Positions 52,001-63,700 of a stretch of 64,000 nucleotides of DNA are shown here, piece by piece. The notes under the pieces were generated by a model that saw only the letters and a program-made list of their open reading frames with translations, did not search any database and was not told where the DNA came from. Source of the DNA: Toxotes chatareus (lineage: Eukaryota; Chordata; Actinopteri; Toxotidae). The stretch spans positions 12,200,535 to 12,264,534 of the forward strand of contig CM028903.1 in assembly GCA_016801885.1 (NCBI GenBank), given 5' to 3'. Within the stretch, counting starts at the first letter, position 1. Every line of letters begins with the position of its first letter. The position numbers and the translations under genes were made by a program.

Positions 52001-52804
52001 AAAATCGATCAGTGTAAGGCCATTGATCATCAGGATATAAATAGTATCTGAATATCTTTTCATGCTCTAGCCACCATAAATAGTCATCTGTGTATCTGGA
52101 TCAATATCTTATGGATTGAGGCTACCGGTTAGCAGTAAATGTGACATGTTTTGTGACCACATTTATAATACTTTCTATTCTGCTGTGAAGCACACCAGCA
52201 TACTGATGTACTGGCATACCCTGCATTTTTATGCATATGCCATACAGTGCCATGAATGCATTAAAAGTGTAATTCAATCAAAAGGCACTGTATTGAAATC
52301 ATACAGAGTAGACAGCAGAGTCAGAGCAGGAGAGAAAGTTGTGGTAGAGTCAATCTTAAACCAATTAGCGCACACAGATGCAGGCTTAACCACTTGTACC
52401 GTCATCTGACACCTGAGAGCAGAATATTTTGCCAGCAGAGCCTTCAAATCTTAACCTAGGCAGTGTTACTGTCAAACTTCAAGTGTTGATTAGTAGCACT
52501 GTGTCATGTCAACTTCTCATAACCTCCAGTCTTGGCTGTCACCTCTTGCTGTCATAGTATTGGATGGAATGCGGCTTGTTAATGCTGCTTGGTGAAAGTT
52601 TCCCCTCTACTCTGTCATGAATTACTCCATGTAAGCCACGCCTTTCTGCTACTATCCCTGTCTCCTAGACATTACATTTATACTGTATACCAACAATTTG
52701 CAACAGGAAGTCAGAAAGACAGCAAAATATTTTGAGATACATGCACTGTTAGATGAGACATTGGAAAATAAAAAAACTACCCTTTGCAGAGTTGGCCGCT
52801 GAAG
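49091..52804. other. non-genic stretch, no gene recognised
   Basis: Contains an A16 run at 49873-49888, an AAATT-rich patch at 50005-50035, TG-rich sequence at 51205-51238, and (AC)n at 51459-51480. A near-perfect 20-bp duplication is at 51348 and 51431. The 51007-51339 frame covers the TG array and is not called. Confidence 0.4.
51348..51450 (+). repeat. 20-bp direct repeat 83 bp apart
   Basis: ACCAATGATGATTGACATTT at 51348-51367 recurs at 51431-51450 with one difference (GGC for GAC). The spacing suggests a decayed tandem duplication of about 83 bp, though the middles have diverged. Confidence 0.75.
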
Positions 52805-53139
52805 GTGGTTACACTTAGTAACTTCCTTACTGTACCAGGCCAAGAAATAGTCAGTCAGATAACTCTGTGTAACCCTGTGTAAAACTGTGTGTTATTTCCA
52901 CACTTTTGTTTTCCTATGGTTTTCCTATATGGGAGATTTAGACGTGCTGGTAGGTGGATTTTATTGCCTTTGTACAATGTCAGGCTAGCTATTTCAGTGT
53001 TTGTTCTAAGCTAACTGGCTGCTGGCTCTAGATATGTAACTAGCATACTGGCATGAGAGTGGTATCAACCTCATCATCTAATTCTCAGCTAGAAAGTGAG
53101 TAAGCTCATTTTCCAAAATGCTGAACAAGTCCTTTAAAG
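52805..53139 (+). repeat. dispersed percomorph repeat (GTGCTGGTAGG type)
   Basis: Ordered landmarks are ACCAGGCCAAGAAATAGTCA, ACGTGCTGGTAGGTGGATTT, GTCAGGCTAGCTATTTC, AAGCTAACTGGCTGCTGGCT, CATGAGAGTGGTATCAACCT and AAGTCCTTTAAAG. I recognise this exact order from a very common teleost interspersed repeat. The right end CCTTTAAAG fits its usual terminus. Non-coding; probably a non-autonomous DNA element, but class is not certain. Confidence 0.75.
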
Positions 53140-53154
53140 AGAATGACGTGTTCA

Positions 53155-53290
53155 CTTTGTTAACATTTGATGCAAACCATGATGTTTCCTCAGCCACAGT
53201 GGTTTTCTTGCCTAAACATAAATTATGCAGGACTCAGGATGCAAAGCTCGATCTCTGGTCACCCCAACCACCTCTCTACAATTTACATGT
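53155..53290 (+). repeat. second CCTAAAC-type repeat copy
   Basis: Phrases GCAAACCATGATGTTTCCTC, CAGTGGTTTTCTTGCCTAAAC and CTCAGGATGCAAAGCTCGAT match the family at 22815-23045 in order and strand. It abuts the preceding repeat with only about 15 bp between, suggesting insertion beside or into it. Confidence 0.5.
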
Positions 53291-53294
53291 GGTA

Positions 53295-54075
53295 GAAAAA
53301 CACACTTTACATCATACATTTACTAAATATTATATATATTCCAGGTAGCAATTATTTTTCCCCCAAAGCATATTTGCAAGCAACAGAATATTAATGGAGG
53401 ACAAAGATGACAAAATGGCTCACTAAACTCTGCTCTGCTTCTCTGCCATTCAGCTGCAGCTCAACAGTAGATTACAATTAATTCACTCACTCTTGTTTTA
53501 ATTAACATTGGCAATTGGCATCTCAACTCATCTGATGACATAAATTCTTGCAAGCTGTAACGATGACAGTGTGTCCCATTGTTACCTTTAATCCCACATG
53601 ACATAAACGTCCTTATTGTCCCCACTATCAGTTTAAAATTTAATTGGAAATTAAATGGGTCATTTCATCCCATCAAGTGGGCCAAAACCTTCACTGCTCT
53701 CTAACCCACAATGAAGCTGATCACTAATCAGTGCTCTTTATTAACCCCATTAGCTGGACCTGCTGCTTCTAGCTCCTGCTGCTGATGCCAACATCTGGCC
53801 ACAGCCTTCCACACCACACCAGTATCAAGATTAATGTGGTGATAGTGATGCTGGGAGTCACCAAAATTTGATTCTTTTATCAAATATTACTATCTCCTCA
53901 TTGAATTGTAGGTTCATAAGAAGCATGTACTCTACACTATATATCCACTTATCCATTTGTCCCTCAAGTTTATTAAAAGTAACCACCAATGGGTGGTCAA
54001 GATATATTAAACACCTGTTGAGGAATACAACACATCTGAGGGGCATTTAAATCGATTTTCTTCCCTTACCCTGCA
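53295..54075. other. non-genic, possible conserved non-coding sequence
   Basis: Sequence 53440-53790 is complex, free of simple repeats, and rich in TAATTA/TTTAATT-type homeodomain core sites. It contains AATTAATTCACTCACTC and GTTTAAAATTTAATTGGAAA. No coding frame. Whether it is constrained requires cross-species alignment. Confidence 0.35.
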
Positions 54076-54270
54076 GAGAATCTAAATCTGGTAATATTCA
54101 TCCATCCCTTTCCATCTAGCATCTTCCCTCACTCTCTGTCCCTCTCCCATCTGTGCATGGAGATCTAAATCTGTTTACATCCACCCATTCTTTTCCAGCC
54201 CTCCATCTCCATCCCTCTTTCCCTCATCCAATCTGTCCAGGGATCAGAATTTGTTTACATTCCTATGTCT
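54076..54270 (+). repeat. imperfect 80-bp tandem array
   Basis: GAGAATCTAAATCTGG at 54076, GGAGATCTAAATCTGTTTAC at 54159, and GGGATCAGAATTTGTTTAC at 54240 each start a unit. They are followed by CAT(C/T)CA(T/C)CC, pyrimidine-rich sequence and ATCTGTGCATG or ATCTGTCCAG. Period is about 80-83 bp, with two full copies and a partial third. Confidence 0.7.
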
Positions 54271-54559
54271 GTTCGTTTTTTCTTAGATGGAAACCCTCCT
54301 GATGTCTTTCCTTTTCTTCATTTTACACCTTTCACATCTGCTCCTAAGTTGCAGGAGCCCCCTGCCATAGTCATACATGTTTTGTGTCTAGTGGACACCC
54401 ACACTTTCCCTCACCCTTTTCTTTGTCATGTGCGCATACATTTACTATCCATATACAAATGTGTTCTCAAAGTAGCGTGCAGCACATGCACACATACACA
54501 TGCAGACAAAACAACATCAGACTGCTTGTGGACAAGTGGCTGAATCTTCGTGACAGGCC

Positions 54560-55115
54560 TGTCTCAGAGGGAAATAAAAAGGAGGGTGGGAGCAGTGACG
54601 AGAGGGAAGGAATGAGAGAGAAGGAGAGGGGAGTAGACGTGATAGAGTGAAAGATGGCGGAAAGGAGAGCGGCGGTAAGAGTGACAAGGAGAGGCAGAGG
54701 GAAGGGGAGAAAGACAGACAGCGACACATGAGGGAAAGAGAGTTGCTGTTGGCAGACAGCAGCTGGAGGGAATGATCAACTCAGCTGACACATCAGTTCA
54801 TATCACCACAGAGCAGCAGGACAGATGGAGGGAGGGTGGGACAGAGGGGAAAATAAAAAGGACATGTGGTTAAGAAATGGATAGATGTGGAATAAGTGTG
54901 AGAGGAACGCAAGGGGACAGCAAGGTGGACAGAGAAAGAAGAAGACAGGGAAAGACTTATGGATGAGGGGAAAGGATGGAGACTGGTGTGGTGGCAGGAC
55001 AGAGGCAGAGGAAGCCAAGGAGTTTGGTCTGGGTTGGTGGGAGGATGAAGGAGAAGAGGAAAAGAGACAGGAATGTTACAGAAGGGGGGAGAAGCCAGAA
55101 AGAAAGAGATTTTTG
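54560..55115 (+). other. 550-bp purine-rich strand
   Basis: The + strand is strongly G/A-biased with repeated GGAGAGG, AGAAAGA and GGGAGG words. Minus-strand frames of 70-113 codons rich in Ser, Pro and Leu result from this bias and are not genes. A pyrimidine-rich mirror segment follows at 55183-55254. Confidence 0.85.
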
Positions 55116-55551
55116 TATATGAATGAATGAGCATGTGGCATGAGGTATAAAATCAGTTTCATATTCTGACATTTGAAGGACCATCTCCTCTCATCTCATC
55201 TCTTTTCCTCTTATTCCTGCCTCCTTACTCATCATCCTCCTCCCTTTTTTTTTTTGAAGGTTGGCACTTGATTCCCGCAACTTCTACCCATACATGAAAC
55301 ATCACATTATCAAATGAAGCAGCAAAAGAAAAGGAAGTGTGTGTTTTTAGTGCAATATCTTCTAGCACAAATTTTAGTGAATTTCAAAAAGTGCAGAGGA
55401 GGAAATGTATCAAAGACAAAATTAGTTTTTTAATTTAGATTTTAATTGACTAACATTGGGGTACATTAAGTATCATGGGGAAGAAAAAAATGTTTACTGA
55501 AGAAGTTGAGTTGAGTTTATTATAACTTGGGTGGTACTGTGTTTTCGTGGT

Positions 55552-55940
55552 AATTCAAGATTCAAAGGGTTTATTTATCACACGCTGACACAATATGTGC
55601 AGGGAAATGCATACCCTTGAGGCTATGCTAAAAAGGTTAATGTGCAATTTAGAATAATAGAAAATGAGCAAGAAGTAAAGAGAACATATATATATATATA
55701 TATATATGGTATGTGTAATACAAGAATTAAACTGCAAAAGTACATAGTGGCCTGATGTGTAGGTGGACAGGGCAACTCTTGTGTATATTAAAAACTCAGT
55801 CTACTTATGTTATAGTTGTGAGGATAACTAATCATTAAAAATTTGTCCACTCTTGAGTGCAACTATGCAAACATATGGTGCAATGCAAAGGCTGTGAGAG
55901 AACAGAGTTCATCACCCTAAAGGCCTGAGGGAAAAAAGTA
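55552..55940 (+). repeat. LINE/SINE-like dispersed repeat
   Basis: It begins ATTCAAGATTCAAAGGGTTT with ATTTATCACACG and GTGCAGGGAAATGCATACCC, a head I recognise from fish repeats that read ATTCAAGATTCAAAGnGTTTATTGTCA. It carries an internal (AT)n at 55686-55707 and ends near TCATCACCCTAAAGGCCTGAGGGA (in pieces). No reverse transcriptase frame is present. Class and end are uncertain. Confidence 0.5.
55686..55707. repeat. (AT)n microsatellite
   Basis: Eleven AT units, inside the repeat that starts at 55552. Confidence 0.95.
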
Positions 55941-58900
55941 ATAATGTAGTTTTTGTATTTTTAGACATTATTCTCTGTCAGTTGCGAACAGATTAGCTGC
56001 TGGTGTTTGTTCTTCCTTTTGACTTCTCTCCTTTCCAGATCAAACTGACTTGAGTCAGGACAGCGTTACGATGAACGATTGCCCACTGCAAGAAACATTT
56101 ACATGAGCCAAAAAGGACCTCAGTTTGTGAGGCCACCTGCACAATCCACAGTCAATGAAAACCCTAAGGCCCTCCAGCAGCTTCAGTGTCAGATGACAGC
56201 CATTCACATTGCACAACCACAATTGGATGCTATTACAATGATTGTCTTAAGATGTTCAATATCCCTGTGCTTTAAAGATTTAAAGATTTTTTTTTTCTGT
56301 GGGTGTGTGATGGTTGACAAACTGATGTTTGGTGAGATCTATGTTACAGGAGAGGAAATTCTATCAAAATGTTAGCTTTGGTGCTCTCCCAGTTAAAACA
56401 TTTTGCTAGCTGTCAGTCTGGGGCCCGACTAGACTGGGCTGAGTTGAGCTTGGGATGGATTTTCAGGTAAATTCAGTTCAGTGTTTTCGTTATGCTATTC
56501 ACTCGAGTCCAACCGCTTCTCTCTTCTCCAACTTCTCAATTCATTTCATTCATCCACTCACTGCCTCTGTTTCTGGCCCCATTCATAAACTGGCCCTTTT
56601 TCCTCATTCTTGTGTGCTGCTCAACTCTCAGCCACTCACCACCTTCCCAGCTCCTACATCTTCCACCAGATGAATCGAGCCTCCCCACTGGGACGGGATC
56701 ACGCTCTCTCCTGCAGAGTGTTCAGCCCAGATCTGCTTCAACCTCAGCTGCGGACTTTGAGTCTTTGCCAGAACTTCTCTCAGTGAAAAACATTTTGTAT
56801 TCATGGGTGGTGAAATCTCTTCTTGTCTGATCGTTAGGCTACAAGCTTGGGTTAAACACTTTCTCTGGGGCATTACTACTATAGCTTTAGGTTCTATTTC
56901 TGTCAGCTTTTACTGTGAAAATTTAGATGAAAGAAATTGAAAGAATATAAAATAAAATACAGTTTGCTGAGCAAAACTTTCCTAAAACCCTAAAATTATC
57001 ATGTGGTATGTGTTAGGAAGCATACTCTAAGCCTTGTTTTCTGTGAACTGTGGTGAATGTTGTTATTGTGTAGCAGAAAACTGAGGGACTGTTTCCATTA
57101 ATGCAAACTCTGGGTAGAAATATTGTATGTTTAAAACCATTCCACTACTTTGTCATAATCTAAAATTAGTTGTAACAGGTCAAATCAGCCCATTTGGCTC
57201 AGTTTAGGGCATTTTAGATCATAGCACTAAATTTTTGCTAAATTTTGATCTTGTTAGTGTTGTCATTGTCATGTGGAGTTTCTTACCTAACAAGGTTTAA
57301 TGTGTCATGACCACACAACCTAAGAAAACATCTGGCCAATATGATGAGGCAGGCTGAGGGCGTGTTAGTGTAATTGCATTTTGTATGAAGCCGCTTAGTG
57401 TGAGAATGCATGAGTGCAAAGGCATTTTGTGTGTGTGTATGCGTGCACGTGTGTGTCCATCCATTTTAGTTCTGCTTTGTTCCAGATGAATTCTTACATA
57501 ACTTTATAACTGCTATGGTGCTGTGAGCAAAGACATGCACACTTGCGCACACACCGATTCACTGTCTCCCTCTCTCTCTTCTCTGACCCCCTTTCTCTTC
57601 TGTGTCCTCTCTCACACACTCACAAACACACAAACCACACCCACACACAGATGGTACAAGTTGATGCAGCATCTGTGCTTGTAAACATCCATGTATTTAC
57701 TACACTTACTAATATTTAGTCAACAGAAAAAGTAGTTACCTGGAGGGAATTTCAGTTCTATGATTATGTGTCTTCTAACAGACGAACAGACCTTAACAAC
57801 AGTGTTGGTGGAGTTCCTGAATATGTTCTTATTCTTGTGACATTGTAAGGGGAAGTGCACCAAAGTGTGAATGGGGACCTGGAGACTGGCTGTTTTTAAT
57901 GAGACTGATGTAATAAAGTTTATGCATTTTAAATTGTCTTGCCATAAAACAAATGATAAAAAGCAATAACTCTGAGCTGGGAGGAGTGAACATTATTTTC
58001 AGCACTTTCTGTTACAACACAAATAAAACCTGCTTGTTCAGAAATAATTTTTGGATGTTTGCTGACACGTAAGCAAGTCGTAGCTCGGTGCAGACCAACT
58101 TATTTTGCTAGTTTAAAAAACTGGTCACTCAAACTGTGACGCACAGCACTCACTTTCAAGTTGGGAAATTTGCTATGCTTTTCTGTATGCTGCATATGTA
58201 ATGTCAGACTGGGGAGTATGTTTCTTAATTTGATTTTTTAATTTTTATTTATTTATTTAGAGCATTTTTTTTCTAAATGAGTAAATTCTCAGCTGAAATG
58301 AAAAAAAAAAAATAAAATAAATAAAAAATCCATCAGCAACTTTCAGTAAGTTCAAGTTTAATTTAGTGTTCAAGCCTGAACATACGCAGACAAGTTGAGA
58401 GGGTGAGGCCATTAGTTAATGCTATGAAATTATTGCATCAGACTGAGTTAGACTGAGGACCAAAAACAAAATCATGATAACACTGCAAGCCAAACAGTGC
58501 TTCTATCCTAAATGCAGAAACACTATCTCAATGCTGCAGGACTGTAATACACAGTGGACAAGAGACATGGGATAAAGTATGAGGGGGATTCAAAGGAGTC
58601 ATATGTATGAGCCCAGCCTTGTGATCCTGTAATTGATGTGATGACCTGTAACTTTCTATTAAGATCTCCATAATTCAGAGAGATATTGAATTTAATCTAT
58701 CAATAATTTGTGGGAAAATTAAATGGCATTACTTTATTGGTCAAGGCCTAGTCTGAGCAGAATAATAAGTTGTTATTAAACATTGACGTTGATGGCAAAT
58801 CTTCACTGAAAAGAATATTGATAGTGGAATAACAATCTGAGGACTTGTCAGTGAAATATTACATTCATTTTACAGTTGCTCATTAGCAGAAAAAAGTACA

Positions 58901-59779
58901 GTTGCTGCTGGATTTTCCTTTCTTTTTTTTTTAAGGTCAGTACCCTAACTTGCCAAAAAAAAAAAAAAAGAGCACGTTTGTGAGAAAAGATATCAACATG
59001 CATTGCTTTGGAACAGCTAAAATGAGAGACAGATGCTTTATCTGTTTGAAACCAGCACTTCTATCTTGCAATGTATAGAACATAAAAGGTATTGAAATAC
59101 ACTAATGAAGGAATGTAAGGACAGGAGTTGGAATCTGAATGGAAAACATAAGAGACACGTCAAAGCATAGGGGACAATTTATCTTAGTAAAGGCTGTACA
59201 TTGTTACATAACAGACTAAGCTCTGCTCTTTATGGTGCTTCACACTGAATCCAAGCAGAAACAAGAGACTCGATGCAAAGCAGAATAAACCACCAACCAC
59301 ACACACACAAGGTGACAGGACAAACCTGTGTCTAAGCTCAGTATACACAAATCTAGTGCTATAAAGCTAACATCATGACGGCTCTGCCAATAATAGTATG
59401 TGATGGTTATCATGCATCTAAATTTGTCTTGTCCACTGATGAACAGCGGGCTGAACAAGATCCACTGGCAAATGTGTGTAGCCTTGATTTCATCCTTGCG
59501 TTTCTTTCCTTGCAACAGGTTGGGAAAAGATTGGCGACATGGCTAAAAGAACCCAATGTTTTCTGTCGGCAGCAAACAAGATGCAATCTGTGGTTTCTCC
59601 TGTCAAAGTAGGACACAAGTAAGGTCCACCTCAACCTCCTCTCCAAGCGGTTTTTAGAGAGCAACATCTGGCTACTTCTATCTTTGCTTCTGAGAGAGAG
59701 CTGTCATTAATTACTCAATCACAAGGGGTCCTTGTGAGGAAATTGTAAACATAGGTTGTTTTAAGCATTTGAACAAACA
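55941..59779. other. non-genic stretch, no gene recognised
   Basis: Contains GT/CA-rich patches at 57428-57452 and 57540-57650, A-rich simple sequence at 58300-58327, and an A15 run at 58957-58971. The 112-codon frame at 56492-56830 and the 85-91-codon frames near 59240-59667 show no domain and are not called. Confidence 0.4.
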
Positions 59780-60100
59780 CCTTGGGCTCAATTTTCCTGA
59801 GACAAGACACAGACGCAAGCAAAATCTCCAGGCTCAAACATAAATGAGTGTTACCCGCATTTTTTTTTCTTTTTTCTTTTTTTTTTTTTTAAATTTGATG
59901 ACCACAGGCTCTGTTGCAAACCAGGTGCAACCATGCGCAGCTGGGTACAAAGTGGAGGCGAGGCAGAATACATTATTAGTGGGAGGAATACTGAATCAGC
60001 AGGTGGAGTCAGGGTGAGCTTCAGTAATGACCAATCACACGCACTCCTCTCATCCCCTTTGAAAGCAGCAGCAAGTGAAGCAGACAGAGAAAGGCTGAAA
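59780..60100 (+). other. possible mobile-element-derived segment
   Basis: GGGCTCAATTTTCCTGAGAC, AGACGCAAGCAAAATCTCCAG, GGAGTCAGGGTGAGCTTCAG and TGACCAATCACACGCACTCC are reminiscent of sequence flanking fish DNA transposons, but I cannot name the family. A T/C-rich tract lies in the middle at 59860-59890. A CCAAT box (GACCAATCA) is present but no promoter is supported. Confidence 0.3.
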
Positions 60101-60404
60101 TCTCAGAAAGAGAAAAAGTTAATCTTCATGAAGCAACTAAAGGGTCACGGTGAAACAAAAAAAAACAACACCCCAAAATATTTCTATGCATCATCCCAAA
60201 TATGCTGTCAATGGTAGAATCAACTGAATGCTAACAGAGCTGGTTATAGTAGTGCAAACAATTAGACTACAGGCAAATTCCTTTAAACTGTGCAACTAAT
60301 TTCCTCCTCTCTGAATATTTAAAAACACTCATTTATACCCTTAAGTACAATAAACCTAATCAAGTGTATGTGCAAAATATCAGTGCTCTCAAACAGCCTC
60401 AGTT

Positions 60405-60790
60405 CTTCATGGCATGGATTCTACAAGATGTTGGAAATTTTCCTTTGACATTCTAGTTCATGTTGACATGATTGCATCACATCATTTCTGCAGATGTGTC
60501 AGCTGCTTATTCGTGTCGCCAATCTCCTGTTCTACCACCTCCCAAAGGTGTTCTACAGGGTTCAAATCTGGTGACTGGGGAGGCCACTGAAGTACACTGA
60601 ACTCAGTGTAGTATTCATGAAACCAGTCTGAGGTGACTTTTGCCTTGTGACATCATCATGCTGGAAGTAGCCATTAGAAGATGGTAAATTGTGGCCATAA
60701 AGGGACGAACATGGTCAGCTGTGCTTCTCCACCTCAGCATAAGCACATTCATTCATTATGTAAATGTTCAAACAGATGATGATTCCATTC
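60405..60790 (-). pseudogene. Tc1/mariner transposase C-terminal remnant
   Basis: On the minus strand, 60586-60542 encodes WPPQSPDLNPVEHLW, the hallmark around the third catalytic acid (E in P-V-E-H) of Tc1 transposases (DDE catalysis of cut-and-paste transposition). The frame continues through VVEQEIG, TNKQLTHLQK, CDAIMST, RMSKENFQHLVESMP, the usual C-terminal end. Two in-frame stops (after HLQK, and after DAIMST) make it dead. Sequence to about 60790 appears to be further diverged upstream transposase. The first two catalytic Asp regions and the terminal inverted repeats were not found, so the copy is truncated. Confidence 0.85.
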
Positions 60791-63700
60791 ATTTATTCAA
60801 TTAAATTGTAAATTATCATGAAGAAAATTGCTCTGATCCTCAGACATATTAGTTCATGTTTGAAAACACTGTCAGGGAAACACAATAATCTGGGACTTGC
60901 TGTTTGTACTGGCTCGATCATTACATGCATAAATGATTACTGTACTTAGTTATGATACACAAAGAGCTGGATTATAAACCAGCACTATGTACCTTTAATA
61001 GTCTTTCACTGAATGACACGTGTTCACACACTACAGTTACCATGGTGTTACACTTGTTGCTGCTAGAAATTATTTTTTTTCCAAATGACAGAATGCCAGC
61101 TAAAGCATTTGCCCCTCATGGCTGTAGAGGGGCGAGTAAAGAGGATTGTGACTCTGGGATGTGGTGGCAACAGGGGCCTCGTGCAGTGATAATCTACAGG
61201 TAATTCAATAGACTGATTGGTTGAGTTACCTGTGGTCCTCATGTAACACAATTTTCTGAGTTGTGGTCAACCTTGTTAAGTCCTTGTTATTCTGCGTTGA
61301 GTAATGTTGACCTTCGGGACACACAGGTGAGTTAGTGGAAAATTATCAAACACAGACTAACGGGCAACTAATGTTGTTTACTCCAGTTTAGAGCCATCTG
61401 TGTGGCTGCAGGAGAGGGAATGTGATCTGGTGTGCCTGCATGTCTACAGGAGGGGCTCACAGCTAAAGGACAGGGACAAGCTTTTTTAGACACAAACAGA
61501 TGAGTCTTCCTTTAATAACACAACCGACATGAGTCTCAAATATTACACACACAGCCTTGAGAGGTCTAAATACACTATAAGATTCTGCCAATTATTAAGT
61601 CCAGAGCTATTGTGAGTAGATTTTGTATTTTGTCTGTTTAATGCTAGTAGGTGTAGTACATAAAGCAACATCATTTAAGCTGCAATTTTAATCCAGCTTC
61701 ACAGGCATCACAGCCAACAGTGTGTCATTCCTGACCTTTCTGTCTCTGTGCCCTTTTCAAATGGAAATCAAGGCAATTTTTTATCCCTCTCATGATGCCT
61801 GTTTTTATCTTTCGGCTATGGACAGACTGACCTAAATGGCACCACTTTAGCCTATAAGACAACAGAAAGCCCTTGGGACAGATTTGGACAATTTATGCCT
61901 TTTCCCTCTGTTCCCCATTAACCCTGTACCCTGCCCTGTCCTCTCTACCCCGAGTGCCATGTCTGTCATAGGACATGGACCTCTCTGCCCCAGGTGTGTA
62001 AAAGGTTTGTGCACCCTTGTCTTTGAAAATGTTTTTCACTGCAGCTTCCCACATAATTATGATTCATATTTAATAATGAGCTTTAAGTATGTATCTTGCA
62101 ATGCAATGCACCTGTTGTGTCTTGTGTGTGTTGCTGTCTGATACACATAACCTGAGATTACGAATAAATTGTTTAAATGTAGCTGTTTTGCTGTGTGTCT
62201 GGACAGTGCATTAAAGTATTTACCTAAAGCTGAAAGGAAGAATGATGTCTGTATTTCAATCCAATAAGACATCAGACTATTAATGTGCACCTCTTTAATC
62301 TTCATATTGGCTCATGGGTTAGAGCTGTAAGTTGATGGGGGTATTTCATAAAGCCAATCATGGTGGGTCCATTAATTCCCATAGGAGGGGCTTTGATAAC
62401 AAGCAAGGCATTTGGAGGACACATAATTTGTAGGGGTCTATCAGAATGACTAGATTATTTCGATGGTGGAAGCTCTATACATGTCAGCAGAATATTCAAT
62501 AAAATATTTCTGAATATATAAATATTTGTTTGAATAAAAATAAACATTTGTAACTGTTTTGCCAAAATAAACACAATATTACGCTATCACATTAACACTA
62601 CCCAACCTTAGCCTTTTAATGAGAACTCTTGTTCCTACTTCGACTGCCTCTGTTCAGTTGTGTGCAGGTAAAGTATTAAATCAACATCTAGTCAACATCT
62701 AGCACTTACAGTGCTAAGACAATTTTCCTCCACAGCCCAAGTTGTAAGAAAGGCTTGTAAAAGTCATTTCAGATGAAACTATGCAGCTGAAGCCTATGCT
62801 CAGGCCCTTGTACCCTGATGGGTCCTTGTAGTGAAACAAAGTGTCCTCAGTATAATAAACTTTATGTCCATATTCAAACTTATTTGCTTAGTTGTATGTG
62901 CTTTCTCAGTTGAAAACAAACTATTTTACAGACAATTTGTAATTGTCATTCTTATTTTTTTTATGATTACTGTCTTTGAACCTTTGTTTCACTTCATATC
63001 ACTTTGGCCTTTCCATTAAGCCCTCTCTACCAAAATGAATCACAATTCAGTGATCAAGGCCCACCTGTTAGAACTGGAGCCAGAGCTGCCAGGACAGTTG
63101 GCCTTGAGGTCTGGGTTAAGAGGTGCTGGTCTTTCGCTCATTTAACTTCTGGCCTTGTAGCTATTGTTGGTAAATTCCCTTTGCTGAAACGTTCCAAACC
63201 CCTTATGTCACCAGTGGGTTTGTCCTTTCAACAGCTGCCAGACCAATGTTTCCCAAACCTAACAAATGATCGCAGCAGAATTTCAGACAAAGGAGGGCAT
63301 GTAAAGTCATAGGCACACACATGGCTGATGCTGTACCAACCAATGCATTCTATTTACAATGTGAAAAAAAGACTGAACACTGCAAACAAAACCTACGTGT
63401 TTTATGTCTAAGGAAATTAATGTTTTTCTTATTATCTATTTTTCTTATATATTTATTTCATGACTATTAATCATTGTTTGGAAATATGAGCAAATCACCA
63501 AATACATGAGCTGCTTTTCTGACAGTGAATTACAAAAGTCTGACTCTGTTAACTCATTGTATTTGAGCCTATGTACTGAAATCAGAATTAATAATCTGAA
63601 TCTGCACTGTAGCCATTCTGACAAAGAAAATGGAGTGCATTTGTGCATTTTAGTATGCCGCTCCTCGAATAAAATATTTGTGTAATGAGGCTTCAAATGA

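Noticed and set aside
54467..55184. several overlapping 70-113-codon minus-strand frames
   Set aside because: They arise from the purine-rich + strand and consist mostly of Ser, Pro, Leu and Phe.
56492..56830. 112-codon + frame with CTCCTGCAG inside
   Set aside because: Pyrimidine-rich, Ser-rich translation and no domain; the CAG is not supported as a splice site.
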